Assembly: GCF_020379485.1 (NCBI RefSeq)
Contig: NC_063451.1
Location: forward strand, 22,922,630 to 22,986,629
Reading direction: 5' to 3'
DNA length: 64,000 nt
Source: Brassica napus
Lineage: Eukaryota; Streptophyta; Magnoliopsida; Brassicales; Brassicaceae
How positions within the stretch are numbered: the first letter of the stretch is position 1; the number at the start of each line of letters is the position of its first letter. The position numbers were made by a program, and so were the translations under genes. Shown here in pieces: positions 47,087 through 57,340 of this stretch. The notes under the pieces were generated by a model, which saw nothing but the letters and a program-made list of their open reading frames with translations, ran no database searches and was not told the DNA's origin.

Positions 47087-47680
47087 AATTTATATGTTAA
47101 ACTTCTTTATCTCCTCATACGTCCTCACAATTCGATTCCCCAGAAAGTCAAATCTTAACATAGTAACTTTCTATAGCAAGTCTAAAGGTATAATAAATGG
47201 AGTCTTTATTTTACACTTCAAGATACTGCATAGAAGGCAATTCAATGTCTTAGATAATCTTTGGAAGTTGGACTTTTAATGGGCTATCTTGTTGTTGTGG
47301 GCCTTTTGAAGAAGCACTAAGAAATGTTCAATTCGAAAAAACACACATTCGATTATTAATCGGTCTCTTAAATGTATTCTGGTTTTATAAGCTAAGAGCA
47401 TGATTAACCCCCAAACCCATTAGAGTGTCTTAATAAATTTTTTAGTAATTAAATGTAATTAAAAACTTTATTTAAGAACCACCTTAATTTTGTGGTCCAA
47501 TGCTCGTATCTTATTTAGGGGTTCTTAAAAAAATATTTATATTTTTTTTATTTAAGATAAAATTTATTTATTAAATAAAACATATTAAAAGATGACGTTT
47601 AAAACATCGATTTTTTTATAAAAACATAAAAACAAAGATTAGTAAAATAATCGAGAATAATTTGAAAGAAGCATCCGAGC
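47087..47680. other. Spacer with possible Harbinger terminal sequence
   Basis: AT-rich. GAGCATGATTAACCCCC at 47396, preceded by TAA, looks like one end of a PIF/Harbinger element, but no matching inverted end was found to the right. No gene. Confidence 0.35.
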
Positions 47681-49001
47681 TCAGTTGTTGTCTTCATCAC
47701 GTCCAAATTTACGCCATACATGTTCCAACCAAATCAACTTTCAGTTGTCGATGCATTTGTCTATCTCGAGTTCTAGTTCGAACACCCATCATATTGGCGA
47801 TATTTGTAGGGATATATGTAGAATGTGTGAGATCCACATGTGAACTTCCGTTGTCTTCTCCTTGTTGGAAGTCGGAAACATCAAATTGAGTGTATTCACC
47901 TCGTTCGTCTTCTACTATCATATTATGGAGTATGATACATGCTCTCATAATCTTTCCAATTTTGAATTTATCCCAAAAAAAGCCGAGTTTTTAACAATGG
48001 CAAAGCGAGCTTGCAAGACTCCAAAAGCACGCTCGACATCTTTTCGGACAACTTCTTGACGTTGAGCAAATAAAACTGCTTTTGGTCCTTGTGTATTGGA
48101 ATAGTTGGATAAAAGTTGTCCATTTAGGATAAATACCATCGGTGAGATAGTAAGCCAAATTATACTCTCTTCCATTGACAGTGTAAGTGACTTGCGGAGC
48201 TTGACCATTTATTATGTCATCAAAAATAGATGAGCGATCAAGAACGTTGATATCATTTAAGGTACCTGGAGGTCCAAAACCTGCATGCCATATTCATAGA
48301 TCATATGAAGTAACCGCCTCTAAAACGATTGTTGGTTTACCCGAACCACGAAAATATTGGCCTTTCTAAGCGGTGGGACAGTTCTTCCACTCCTAATGCA
48401 TACAATCGATGCTTCCTATCGTCCCAGGAAATCCACGATGCTCTCCAATATCTAGTAGACGTTGAAGATCAGTCGGTGTTGGTCTTCTTAGGTACTCATC
48501 GCCGAATAAATAAATTATTCCTTCCACAAAATTTTCTAAACATGACCGAGTTGTTGTTTAACCGAGCCGGAGATATTCGTCGACCGTATCAGTCGCTTTA
48601 CCATATGCCAAGACACGAATAGCTGCTGTATACTTTTGGAGTGTAGAGAGACCAAGTCTTCCAAGACCATCTTTATTCTGGCGAAAGAATTAAAATTCGT
48701 TGGACAGTCGATCAACAATGTGCATGAATAATGGCTTGTTCATTTGAAAACGTCGAAATAAATTTTCAGGATACATTAGAGTTTCACTGAAATAATCATT
48801 CCATAAACGTATATGACCTTCTTCACAATTTCTTTCGATATAAACTCGTTTCTTTCTTTTTTTCCTTCCATCTTCTCGATTACCATGATCAATGAACAAA
48901 TTCTCAAACGTTTGATCAAAATATTGATCAAAATATTCATCAAATGACCCATTACTTTTGTCAATTGATCCATCAAAGGGGTTATGAGAAGAAGATGCCA
49001 T
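47681..49001 (-). pseudogene. PIF/Harbinger transposase (DDE nuclease), broken
   Basis: Starts at ATG 49001 (MASSSHNPFDGS) with an acidic, Phe-rich N-terminus, then RLWNDYFSE and FRRFQMNKPLFMHIV. Downstream conserved pieces (GFPGTIGSIDCMHWEWKNCP, GPPGTLNDINVL, KDVERAFGVLQARFA, ACIILHNMIVEDER) identify the plant PIF/Harbinger nuclease family (Plant_tran). In-frame stops occur just after LSNEF (near 48690) and near 48560, and at least one frameshift lies in 48010-48140. The frame ends at TGA 47683-47681. Not functional. Confidence 0.85.
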
Positions 49002-49672
49002 GAGATGAAAAAATTTAAACAAGAGAGGGAGAGTAGACGTTCTTTTGGTTTAGAATCTACAATCTTTGTTTTACAATGAATAATATGAGAGGGAGAAAGG
49101 AAGAAGAAAATCTTGTTGTGAATAATATGAGAAGCCAGAAGAAGGAGATATTATTTATACAAGATTATCGACATACATTCATTACAAAGGCCTTCTTGTC
49201 CGCGACACAAGCCAAACAAGAGTACAATGCAAAGGTCACATAAAGTCTCTAGGTCCATGATACAAGGAAACAAGAGTACAATGGACAGAAGAGCACAACA
49301 AAACAAGATACTCTCTAGGTCCGTGATACAAGCAAACATAATACAATATGTGATACAAGGAAACAGATGCTTCAACGGCACACATTCATTCCAACAGAAC
49401 ACAGATGCTCCAACAGAACAAGGATGCTCCAATCTTTCACCTGACAATAAGAACAAGATACAAAAGATCAACATTAGAACACGAAACATATATATTAAAC
49501 AGAAACTTAAGCAACAAGTTACACTTACACATAAACTACAAGGTAGAGAAACTTAAGCAACAAGATAAACTACATAACAAAAACTCCATGACAATAACGA
49601 GAACAAGCAACACAAACTTAAACCACTAAAACAGAACAAGAACAAGACAAACAAGACAAACCGAAACTTAAA
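49002..49672. other. Spacer between the two Harbinger genes
   Basis: Contains diverged direct repeats of CTAGGTCC.TGATACAAGGAAACA and GAGTACAATG (49220-49370). No gene recognised. Confidence 0.4.
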
Positions 49673-50586
49673 CTACTTAGACATCAACTCATCAATGAGT
49701 TTCTTCTTCAAAGCTTCTTCATAATCCGCTAGAGGTTCTTGTTTAGCAATGAAACTGTCAAATAGCTTCATCTTGTACAACCTTTCTTTTAAAGCCGAAT
49801 CTTGCTTCTTGATGCTCCACATTGTCTGAAACTCAGACAGCTCCTTCCCATCAACCACTGTCTTCTTAGAACGGGCTTTTGCTACCTTAACACCCGGGGG
49901 ACGATTTGTTCCTTCATCATCAAGAGCATAATCTTCTTCAACTGCTTTAGAGCTTGTTGAATGTGAACCATCCTCACACTTCTTCTTCTTGGAGCTTCCA
50001 TCATTTTTAGCCGTAGACAGCTCATACCACTTCTGGTCATTACGCAACTCTTTCCAATCATGCTCAAGAGTGAACTTTTTTTTATGGTTGTAGAAGAAGA
50101 TTTCATGGGCTAGTTTGAGATCAGAACATCATTCTCATTTTGCCCACTGCTTTTCTCTCTGGTTGCAGCTTCATATGCTCCACAAAACTTACAAACTAAG
50201 TCATTGATTTTGTGCCAATGATTCTTACAGTGAGATGCCTCTCTCTTTTCACAGCCAGCAAGCTTTGGACTAGCCGAGAAGTACGCAACAATGTTTTTCC
50301 AGAAAGCAAGAGACCTTTGCTCATTCCCTACTACTGGATCTTTGCTCGTGTTTAACCACGAGCTGATGAGCACTACATCGTTTGTTGGCGTCCACGTACT
50401 TCTTTCTTTACGATTGGCTTGAGTGTCTTCACCAAAGTTTGAATCATCGGTGTCTTGACTGCCTAAGAAGGGAACTTGCGATGAAGATAGTGAAACACTA
50501 TCTGATACGTTACCAAAGACAGCATTTTGTTGACTGCTAAGCAGTTCAACAAAGTTTGAAGACTCAGTAAATGGATTAAAATCCAT
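49673..50586 (-). pseudogene. PIF/Harbinger ORF1, Myb/SANT-like DNA-binding protein, one frame break
   Basis: Starts at ATG 50586 (MDFNPFTESSNFVELL). It has a trihelix/Myb-like domain (RSTWTPTNDVVLISSWLN, FWKNIVAYF, HCKNHWHKINDLVCKF), the companion protein that helps PIF transposases bind DNA. These are often labelled glutathione S-transferase T3-like in Brassica annotation. The frame breaks near 50110: DVL is followed by a five-base insertion and a stop, then KLAHEIFFYNHKKK resumes in another frame and runs to TAG near 49673. The C-terminus is Lys/Glu-rich. Confidence 0.82.
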
Positions 50587-50703
50587 TTCCGAAGTGAAGG
50601 AGGAGAGAAATAACAGATAGGAATCTGTTGGAGATGGAAGAGAAGGAAGAAGTTTTGAAGATGGAAGAGAGATATAACAGGTAGTACCAAAGGCATTCAA
50701 CAC

Positions 50704-51554
50704 TCAAAACAACGATTCTTTCAGGCAATTCTTTGGTGGTTTATCGAGCTCGCCTCTCAATCTCTGATCCAAGGTTGGTTTGCCGAAGTGAAGGGGTGTT
50801 CAGAGGTTTATGGAATTCTGGAGTTTGTTGGGTTGAGCGATTTGTTTGGAAGGAGAAGTGTCTCGAGCCATTTTTTGGAGTCTATCTGATGTGGTCTTTA
50901 GGTTGTCTTCCCCTTTTTGTGGCGTCTGGTTTCTGCTTCGTGTGGTCACTGGTAAGGTCTCCTCGCTCAACCTCAGTGATTTATTTATGATTTCATTTGG
51001 TGAAGCGTTGGAGCTGCGAAGCTGTGTTGTCCCTTGGTATGAAACCTACAGGGTTTTCGGAATTCTTAGTAAGGGGCTTTGGAGTTTTTGCTCAATTGCG
51101 ATAGTCTTGGAGTAGTTAATCGCCAAACGTGTTCGTGTCCTTCGTTGGCTGCTCGGGTTGATGAGTTGTCTCCTCCTGGCTTCTTGTGTAGAAGAGGTGG
51201 TAAGTGTATGATTGGTCATGGTTCCTAGAGGAACGGTTTAGGGAGTTCTTCGTTCAACCCCAATAATTCAGGCTTATTTCGCTTCTCCGATCAATCATGC
51301 TTCCGGTTCTTTAAGCTTCGTCTTTCTTGAAATTTATGTTTGTTATCCAGTTTATTTGTAGGCTTCTTTATTTTTCTGTTTTCTTTAGACTGTGTAGTCG
51401 AATTTAGTTTCATCTCTGGCTCCGGGTGGTTTCTTGTACCACGTCGGCTCTTAGCTCCGGAAAAGTTTTATATCTTTGTCGGCTTTGTGTAAGAACTAAT
51501 GCAAATCGAATTTTAATCTAATAGATGATAAAAAAAAAAAAAAAAAAAAAAAAA
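50704..51554 (+). mobile_element. Probable 5'-truncated LINE tail with poly(A)
   Basis: No coding sequence, but the last part (GTACCACGTCGGCTCTTAGC, then TTTGTCGGCTTTGTGTAAG) resembles the 3' untranslated end of plant LINEs and stops in a run of about 25 A (51530-51554). A target duplication was not found. The G/T-rich sequence at 50740-51200 is unlike the AT-rich surroundings. The left edge is a guess. Confidence 0.45.
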
Positions 51555-51741
51555 CTACTGCGTTGATCCTGCCCTAAACACTCCATCGGTTATAAAATCG
51601 GTTGAGCAAACTCTCTCCAAATGGGACGTACCAAAACTCTTCTAATATTCTCTCGTTCGCCTTTTTGGGAAACTTACCGGTACTCATCAAACCGTCGACG
51701 CTTCATCTCTCACCACCACTTCTTTCTCTCTCTCTCTCTCT

Positions 51742-51747
51742 TTGACT
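51742..51747 (+). promoter_or_regulatory. W-box (TTGACT) upstream of the NPR2-like gene
   Basis: TTGACT lies about 180 bases before the start codon, right after a CT-microsatellite. WRKY factors bind TTGACC/T, and W-boxes control Arabidopsis NPR1. Only one full site is visible in the 370 bases between the LINE tail and the gene. Confidence 0.4.
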
Positions 51748-51925
51748 TTGGCTCTCGCTACCTTACTGTGCTCATGAACGGGTAACCTTATCCGCCGTGC
51801 GGCTCTCTACGATCTCAAACGGTTCGGTTGATAACATCAAGGCTTATTCGTTGATTGCTCCTTGTTTGTAGAACTTTCACCAGCTCTGAACTCGATTTTT
51901 TTAAAAAAAATTCATCGAACGGTTG

Positions 51926-54054
51926 ATGGACACCATCGCTGGATTCTCCGATTCGTATGAAATCAGCAACCAAAGCAGCACTATCTTATCCGCCGCGCCG
52001 GAACCAACGGATAACACCGAATCATCCGTTGTTCGTCCACCAGAGCTTTCTCCGGTGGATGTATCGGCGCTACAACTGCTCTCCAACAACCTCGAGTCCT
52101 TGTTCGACTCGCCGGAATCGTTCTACGGCGACGCCAAGCTGATTCTCGCCGATGACCGTGAAGTATCCTTCCACCGTTTCATCGTCGCAGCGAGAAGCCC
52201 CTTCTTCAAAAACGCGTTAGCAGCCGCCGCCGAGAAGGATCCGCAGAAATCCACCGCCGGTACGAAGCTCGAGCTGAAGAACATCGCGACGGATTACGAA
52301 GTCGGATTCGATTCGGTGGCGGCTGTTATGGCGTACATCTACAGCGGCAGAGTGAGGCCGCCGCCGAAAGGAGTTTCTGATTGCGCAGACGAGGATTGCC
52401 GCCACGTGTCATGCCGTCCGGCGGTGGATTTCATGGTGGAGGTTCTCTACTTGGCTTTCCTCTTCGAGATTCCGGAGTTGGTTACAATGTATCAGGTAAA
52501 GTTAGTTACAATGAATCATAGAAACGTCCTAGTTAATAATAAGAACTGTGTATTTGCATTTTCAGAGGCATTTACTGGATGTTGTAGACAAAGTTATGAT
52601 AGAGGATGCTTTGGTTATACTCAAGCTTGCCAACATCTGTGGTAAAGAATGCAAGAAGCTATTTGATAAATGCACAGAGATCATTGTGAAGTCTAATGTA
52701 GATATAGTTACTCTTAACAAGTCATTGCCGCAGCAGATTGTGAAACAAGTAATTGATATCCGTAAAGAGCTTGGCTTGGAGGTACCTGAACCGGACAAAC
52801 ACGTCTCGAATATTCACAAGGCGCTTGAGTGCGATGATCTTGTGCTTGTCAACATGCTTCTGGAAGAAGGCCGCACGAATCTAGACGAAGCTTATGCTCT
52901 CCATTTTGCTGTTGCGTACTGTGCTGTGGAGACTGCTACTGAACTCCTGAACCGTGAGGTTGCGGATGTTAACCGTAGGAATCCGAGGGGATACACGGTG
53001 CTTCACGTTGCTGCGATGCGGAAGGAGCCGAGTTTGATAGCGTTTCTGTTGACAAAAGGTGCAAATGCGTCGGATATGGCTTTGGATGGTAGAACTGCTC
53101 TCTTGATTGCAAAGCAAGTCACTAAGGCGGGTGAGTATAATTGTATAACGGAGGAAGGCAAGGATTCTCCCAAAGGCCGACTATGCGTAGAGATACTAGA
53201 GCAACCAGAGAATCTAGGTCCGTTTCCTGAAGACGCTTCTTCTGCATGTCTTGCCCTGGCTCCTGATGCTGAACTGAAGATAAGGTTGATTGATTTTGAA
53301 AACAGAGGTATCTCTTTAACTCTCATTCCTTCATTTATTACAAGGTCAGTTCATAAGATTAGGTTCTTCAGGGCTCGTTTAAATGTATTTCCGTGTGTTC
53401 TGTTAGAAAACTGAGTGATCTAATGATAACTGTTATTTTTATATATTATTTTTTAGTTCAAATGGCTCGATGTCTCTTTCCAACGGAAGCACAACTTGCA
53501 ATGGAACTCGCCCCGATGAAGGGAACAAGCGAGTTTACCGTGGATAGCCAAGAGCTTGACGGCACTGGTGCAAAGAGGTCAGCACCAGACCAATACATGG
53601 TACCTTTCGTATTCGAAGAAAAGCATCGGAGTAGACTAGAAGCGCTTTCAAAAACTGGTATTGATTCTCTCTCATCTACTGCCTATTAAACAAAGAAAAC
53701 TTTTTTTTGAACAACTAACAAAGAAGAAAACTAAAACCCATACCTGACCTTGTTTCATTTACTTTTGTATCATCAGTGGAATTCGGGAGACGCTTCTTCC
53801 CACGCTGTTCGACATTGCTCGATAAGATTGCTGACTGTGAGACCTTGAGTATACTTGCTTTCGTAGAGAAAGACACTCCTGAGAACCGAGTAGAGAAGAG
53901 GCAAAAGTACATGGAAATTCAGGAGAGTCTGCTAATGGCCTTTAGTAAAGACAATGAAGAATTTGGAAAGTCGTCTCGGTCAGGTTCCTCTTCTTCCACA
54001 TCGAAATCAACAAAGAGGTCTAATGGTAAACCTTCTCACCGACGTCGTCCGTGA
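51926..54054 (+). CDS. NPR2: NPR2/NPR1-type BTB-ankyrin salicylic acid co-activator
   Basis: Four exons chain in frame: 51926-52495, 52566-53307, 53457-53657 and 53777-54054, giving 596 residues (NPR1 has 593). Domains: BTB/POZ (about residues 60-185), DUF3420 and ankyrin repeats ([17 protein letters not shown] near residue 330), and the NPR1-like C-domain with the Arg of ENRV and two Cys (FFPRC, ADC), ending in a basic tail ([13 protein letters not shown]). These proteins carry salicylic acid signals to TGA factors in the nucleus. Signatures such as [12 protein letters not shown] and LDGRTAL are closer to Arabidopsis NPR2 than NPR1, and the position matches At4g26120. Odd: residues equivalent to NPR1 Cys82 and Cys156 are Phe85 and Arg159. 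Cys153, Cys158 and Cys163 remain. Confidence 0.9.
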
Positions 54055-55005
54055 GACTGTTTGTTGGGGTAATATTTGCTGTACTAATATATTTTTCAAT
54101 TCTTTAGAGTCTCTGTCTATAGTTGGCTCAGTTATATGTATTCGAGCTGCAGGTGTGTTTCAAACAAATGCTGTAACTTTTTGAATCAGCGATATATACT
54201 TTTATGTACATCGATAATAAACCATGATAGTGTTACAGAGTTACCAAGAATCAAAGTGCGAAAAGATGAAGAATGGTTCATCTACTGGTTATCCTCTATC
54301 AAGAACGAAAAACATATTCAGTTTCCCTTGCTATCACTGCAGCTGAAGGTCTACAAGAATCCAAAATCTTGGAAGAAATGTTCAAAGCTCCATGTATACA
54401 AAATTTGGTGAAGGATCAAGTCAAGTGGTTCTTTGGCATCATCCTCTGGTGCCTGCAGCCATCACCATCTCAAGAAGGTTCACGAGTTTCTCCCAGAACC
54501 TCTACTTCAATTCTTACCAATCCTTGGAAGGTCTTTGCTCTCTCAATAAAGTGTTGCTTCTCTAACCATTTAACCCTCTTGAAATACAATGATTGGTTTT
54601 GGAAAATTCAAAACCTCGGTTACATTAGCAATAGCAATTTGGTCAGAAGACAAGAGTTAGTGATTCAGAAACCTTGGTCTCTCTTCCCTTTTCGGAACAA
54701 TACAGCCAGAAATAGCTTTGTCTCTTCCATATTTTGCAGGTTGGCATCCATGACAAGGTTCTTAGCCCTTTTGGCTACTGGCTATGGAATGTTCCTCTAC
54801 TGAAACAGATATTAGACTAAACGGCATAGTGTTTAACTGCGCTTTGTGAAACTGGCACGCATTCTAGAGCTTCTAGCTGAGGAACAGAGACATTTCTAAG
54901 GTGTACAAACTACATAAAGCTCAGAAACGAATTCATCCTTTGCTTACATATTTGTTTTGATTTAAATATATTCAAAATAAAATAAACTAGACACTGACAA
55001 AAAAA
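54055..55005. other. NPR2-like 3' untranslated region and unassigned sequence
   Basis: The first 200 bases are probably untranslated tail. At 54230-54800 the base composition is more gene-like and a 176-codon frame is open at 54273-54803, but neither strand shows a protein family I know. It could be a decayed gene or a long untranslated region. Confidence 0.35.
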
Positions 55006-55364
55006 CCAGTGTTTTGAAAACTGGACCGGACCAGCGGGTCCGACCGATTGGACTGTGATTCGGCCTTCTAACATTGTACTAAAAACTGAATTTTAGTTAA
55101 ACCGGCAAACCTAGTTAATAACCGGTGAAATTCACTAAAACCGATGACATGTTCGATATCAAAAGCCGATTTTTTTAAATTTAAGCAATTTTTTTTAAAA
55201 CTTCTAAATTTTTAAAAAATGAAACTTCTAAATTTTAAAAAAATTCATTTTTTAAATAATTATCTAAATAAATTATTTTTCATTATTTTATATTATTTTT
55301 AAAGTCTTCATTTTATTTTTAGATTCTAACAATAATATAAAATTATATAAAAAAAATTTATAGT

Positions 55365-55422
<58 letters not shown>

Positions 55423-55525
55423 CTTAATATAAAATTTAATTGAAATTTAAATCCGGTTGGACCTGTCAGACTATTGATCCATCTACAATGCTGAGTCAAT
55501 GTCTGGTCCAATTTTCAAAACATTG
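55006..55525. mobile_element. hAT-like MITE, 520 bp
   Basis: Left end CCAGTGTTTTGAAAACTGGA and right end, inverted, CAATGTTTTGAAAATTGGAC form imperfect terminal repeats of about 20 bases. Flanks are CAAAAAAA (54998-55005) and CAAAAAAA (55526-55533), an 8-bp duplication as for hAT elements, in a low-complexity target. The interior is AT-rich and carries a TA microsatellite at about 55370-55418. Confidence 0.7.
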
Positions 55526-56092
55526 CAAAAAAAAATTAACTAGGTAATAGATTTCACAATCTCTCGTTTGTTTTAACAATATAATTAATATTTTTTTTGC
55601 TAGAGATTATTTCTGTTAAAAGTTATACTAATCAAAATTTTGAACATTGACAACTCAAATCTCAATTTGTATTTTAACAAGAACAAAGAAACATAAAAAA
55701 AGAAAAATAATTATATAACCAAAATAAATTAAAATAACAGTTAATTGGCTAGGTTTATTAATTTATAAAAATATTAATTTACAAAAGTTTCTTTATTTAG
55801 ATTTCTTATTTAAAGATATATTTATTCTAAAATAAGAGATATATCTGATTTTAGTGTATAGACCTTAATTGTTATTTTTGAAATTGACATTTTTTATTAA
55901 TTTTATTATATTATTTGGAATATATAATATATATTACATAGAACTTAAATGTAGTTTTAGATAAAATATTACTAAATTTCATCAAAAAATATTAAATGTT
56001 AAGAAAAATATAAATATAATTATATTGTGAATATAAAACAAACAATATAAAAATAGATTCTTACTTAAATAAAATATGTATATATAGTTTAT
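55526..56092. other. AT-rich spacer
   Basis: No gene, motif array or transposon end recognised. Confidence 0.4.
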
Positions 56093-56265
56093 GGGAGAAT
56101 TGCCAAGTGTGACTCAAAACTTGGAGTCAAACCAAAACAATACCCCAACTTGGGTCAAAGGCAAAAGTAACCTAAAAGGCTATTGAAATTACAACTATCC
56201 CCTTGTGACCAAACAAAAAAACGGAATTTTTTTTACGTTTCTACCCCTCGCAAGTCGTCTGTTTA

Positions 56266-56830
56266 GACGACTTGAAAATAAGTCGTCCAGACGACTTAAC
56301 TGAAAGTCGTCTGGACAGTTAGTCTTAAACATAATTTAAAAATTTTGTAAAAAATATTTTGATAAGTGAAAAATGGGAATTATGTAATTAACATATGTCT
56401 TAGGAGGTATAAATTAAGATATAACAAATTTCAATTGTTTTCAGCATAGATGAGTGAAAGTAGTGAGTCATGATATTCTTTAGTTTATGTTTCATCAACA
56501 TATGTTGTAGTATTGTATGTGTTCTTAGGGTTAGATTTTGGAAAGCATTAAAACCGTTTTTGAAAATTTTTAAAATTACTTATGCGTGTTCATTTCTGTG
56601 TATAGTAAACACTATTTAAGTATAATTTGATTTTATAACGTGGTTAGTTAGTTAATCTAGTCATTTTAGTTTAGGGGTTCATTTTAGGGTCTAGGACGAC
56701 TTAATATTTTGTCGTCTGAAAACAGACGACTAAATATTAAGTCGTCTGTTGTACATTATCAGCCAGAATAAGTCGTCTAAACCGGACCAAACCTTAAAGT
56801 TTACCAATGTACTTTTAAAGCTAACCGGAT
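56266..56830. repeat. AAGTCGTC motifs near the element's left end
   Basis: GCAAGTCGTCTGTTTAGACG at about 56271, AAGTCGTCCAGACGACTT at 56283-56300, AAAGTCGTCTGGAC at 56306, then GACGACTTAATATTTTGTCG (56695), GACGACTAAATATTAAGTCG (56725) and AAGTCGTCTAAACC (56770). Several are perfect small palindromes. The position is subterminal in the element. Confidence 0.8.
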
Positions 56831-56879
56831 TATTTACCCAATATATAAGGTGATTTTTTTTTTTTGTTTCATTTTTCAC

Positions 56880-57300
56880 GAAATTCAGAAACCCTAACAG
56901 TTCTCTCTCAAAGGCGATTTCGAATTCCCACGATTTCCGAACAAACCATCGTTCTCAACGTCAGCTATCTATCTCACTTCATTCTCACCGTTGTCGCCGC
57001 AGCTTCTTCTAACCCTAGCGCCGCCGATTCCTCTAAACCCTAGCGCCGCCGATTCCTCTAAACCCTAGCGCCGCCGCTTCCACTATTTCCGAACAAACCG
57101 TCGCCCTCGCCACCGTGGTCACCAACGTTCTCACCGCCGCTTCCTCTAAACACTAGCGCCGCCGCTTCTTCTAAACCCTAGCGCCGCCGCTTCTTCTCTG
57201 TAAACCTTAGCGCCGTTTCTCTGTAAACCCTAACGCCGCTAAGTCATCAATCTCGAGGAAAAGATGAACATAAAACGTTGTCTCTATCAATTTACTCATT
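56880..57300 (+). repeat. Leader of the Ulp1 gene with about 27-bp CCTAGCGCCGCCG repeats
   Basis: CTAAACCCTAGCGCCGCCG and variants occur six or seven times between 57010 and 57240, interspersed with TTCCTCT and TTCTTCT. The region is GC-rich, unlike its surroundings, and lies just upstream of the start codon at 57341. Likely an untranslated leader. Confidence 0.7.
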
Positions 57301-57340
57301 CTCACCGTTTCACGTTTATTTTTTCAGATCTATAACCGCA

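Noticed and set aside
51530..51554. Assembly artefact (A-run)
   Set aside because: The run follows sequence that resembles a LINE 3' end, so a retrotransposon tail is the simpler reading, although an artefact cannot be excluded.
55368..55420. TA microsatellite as a separate element or origin
   Set aside because: It lies inside the hAT-like MITE and is an ordinary dinucleotide run.
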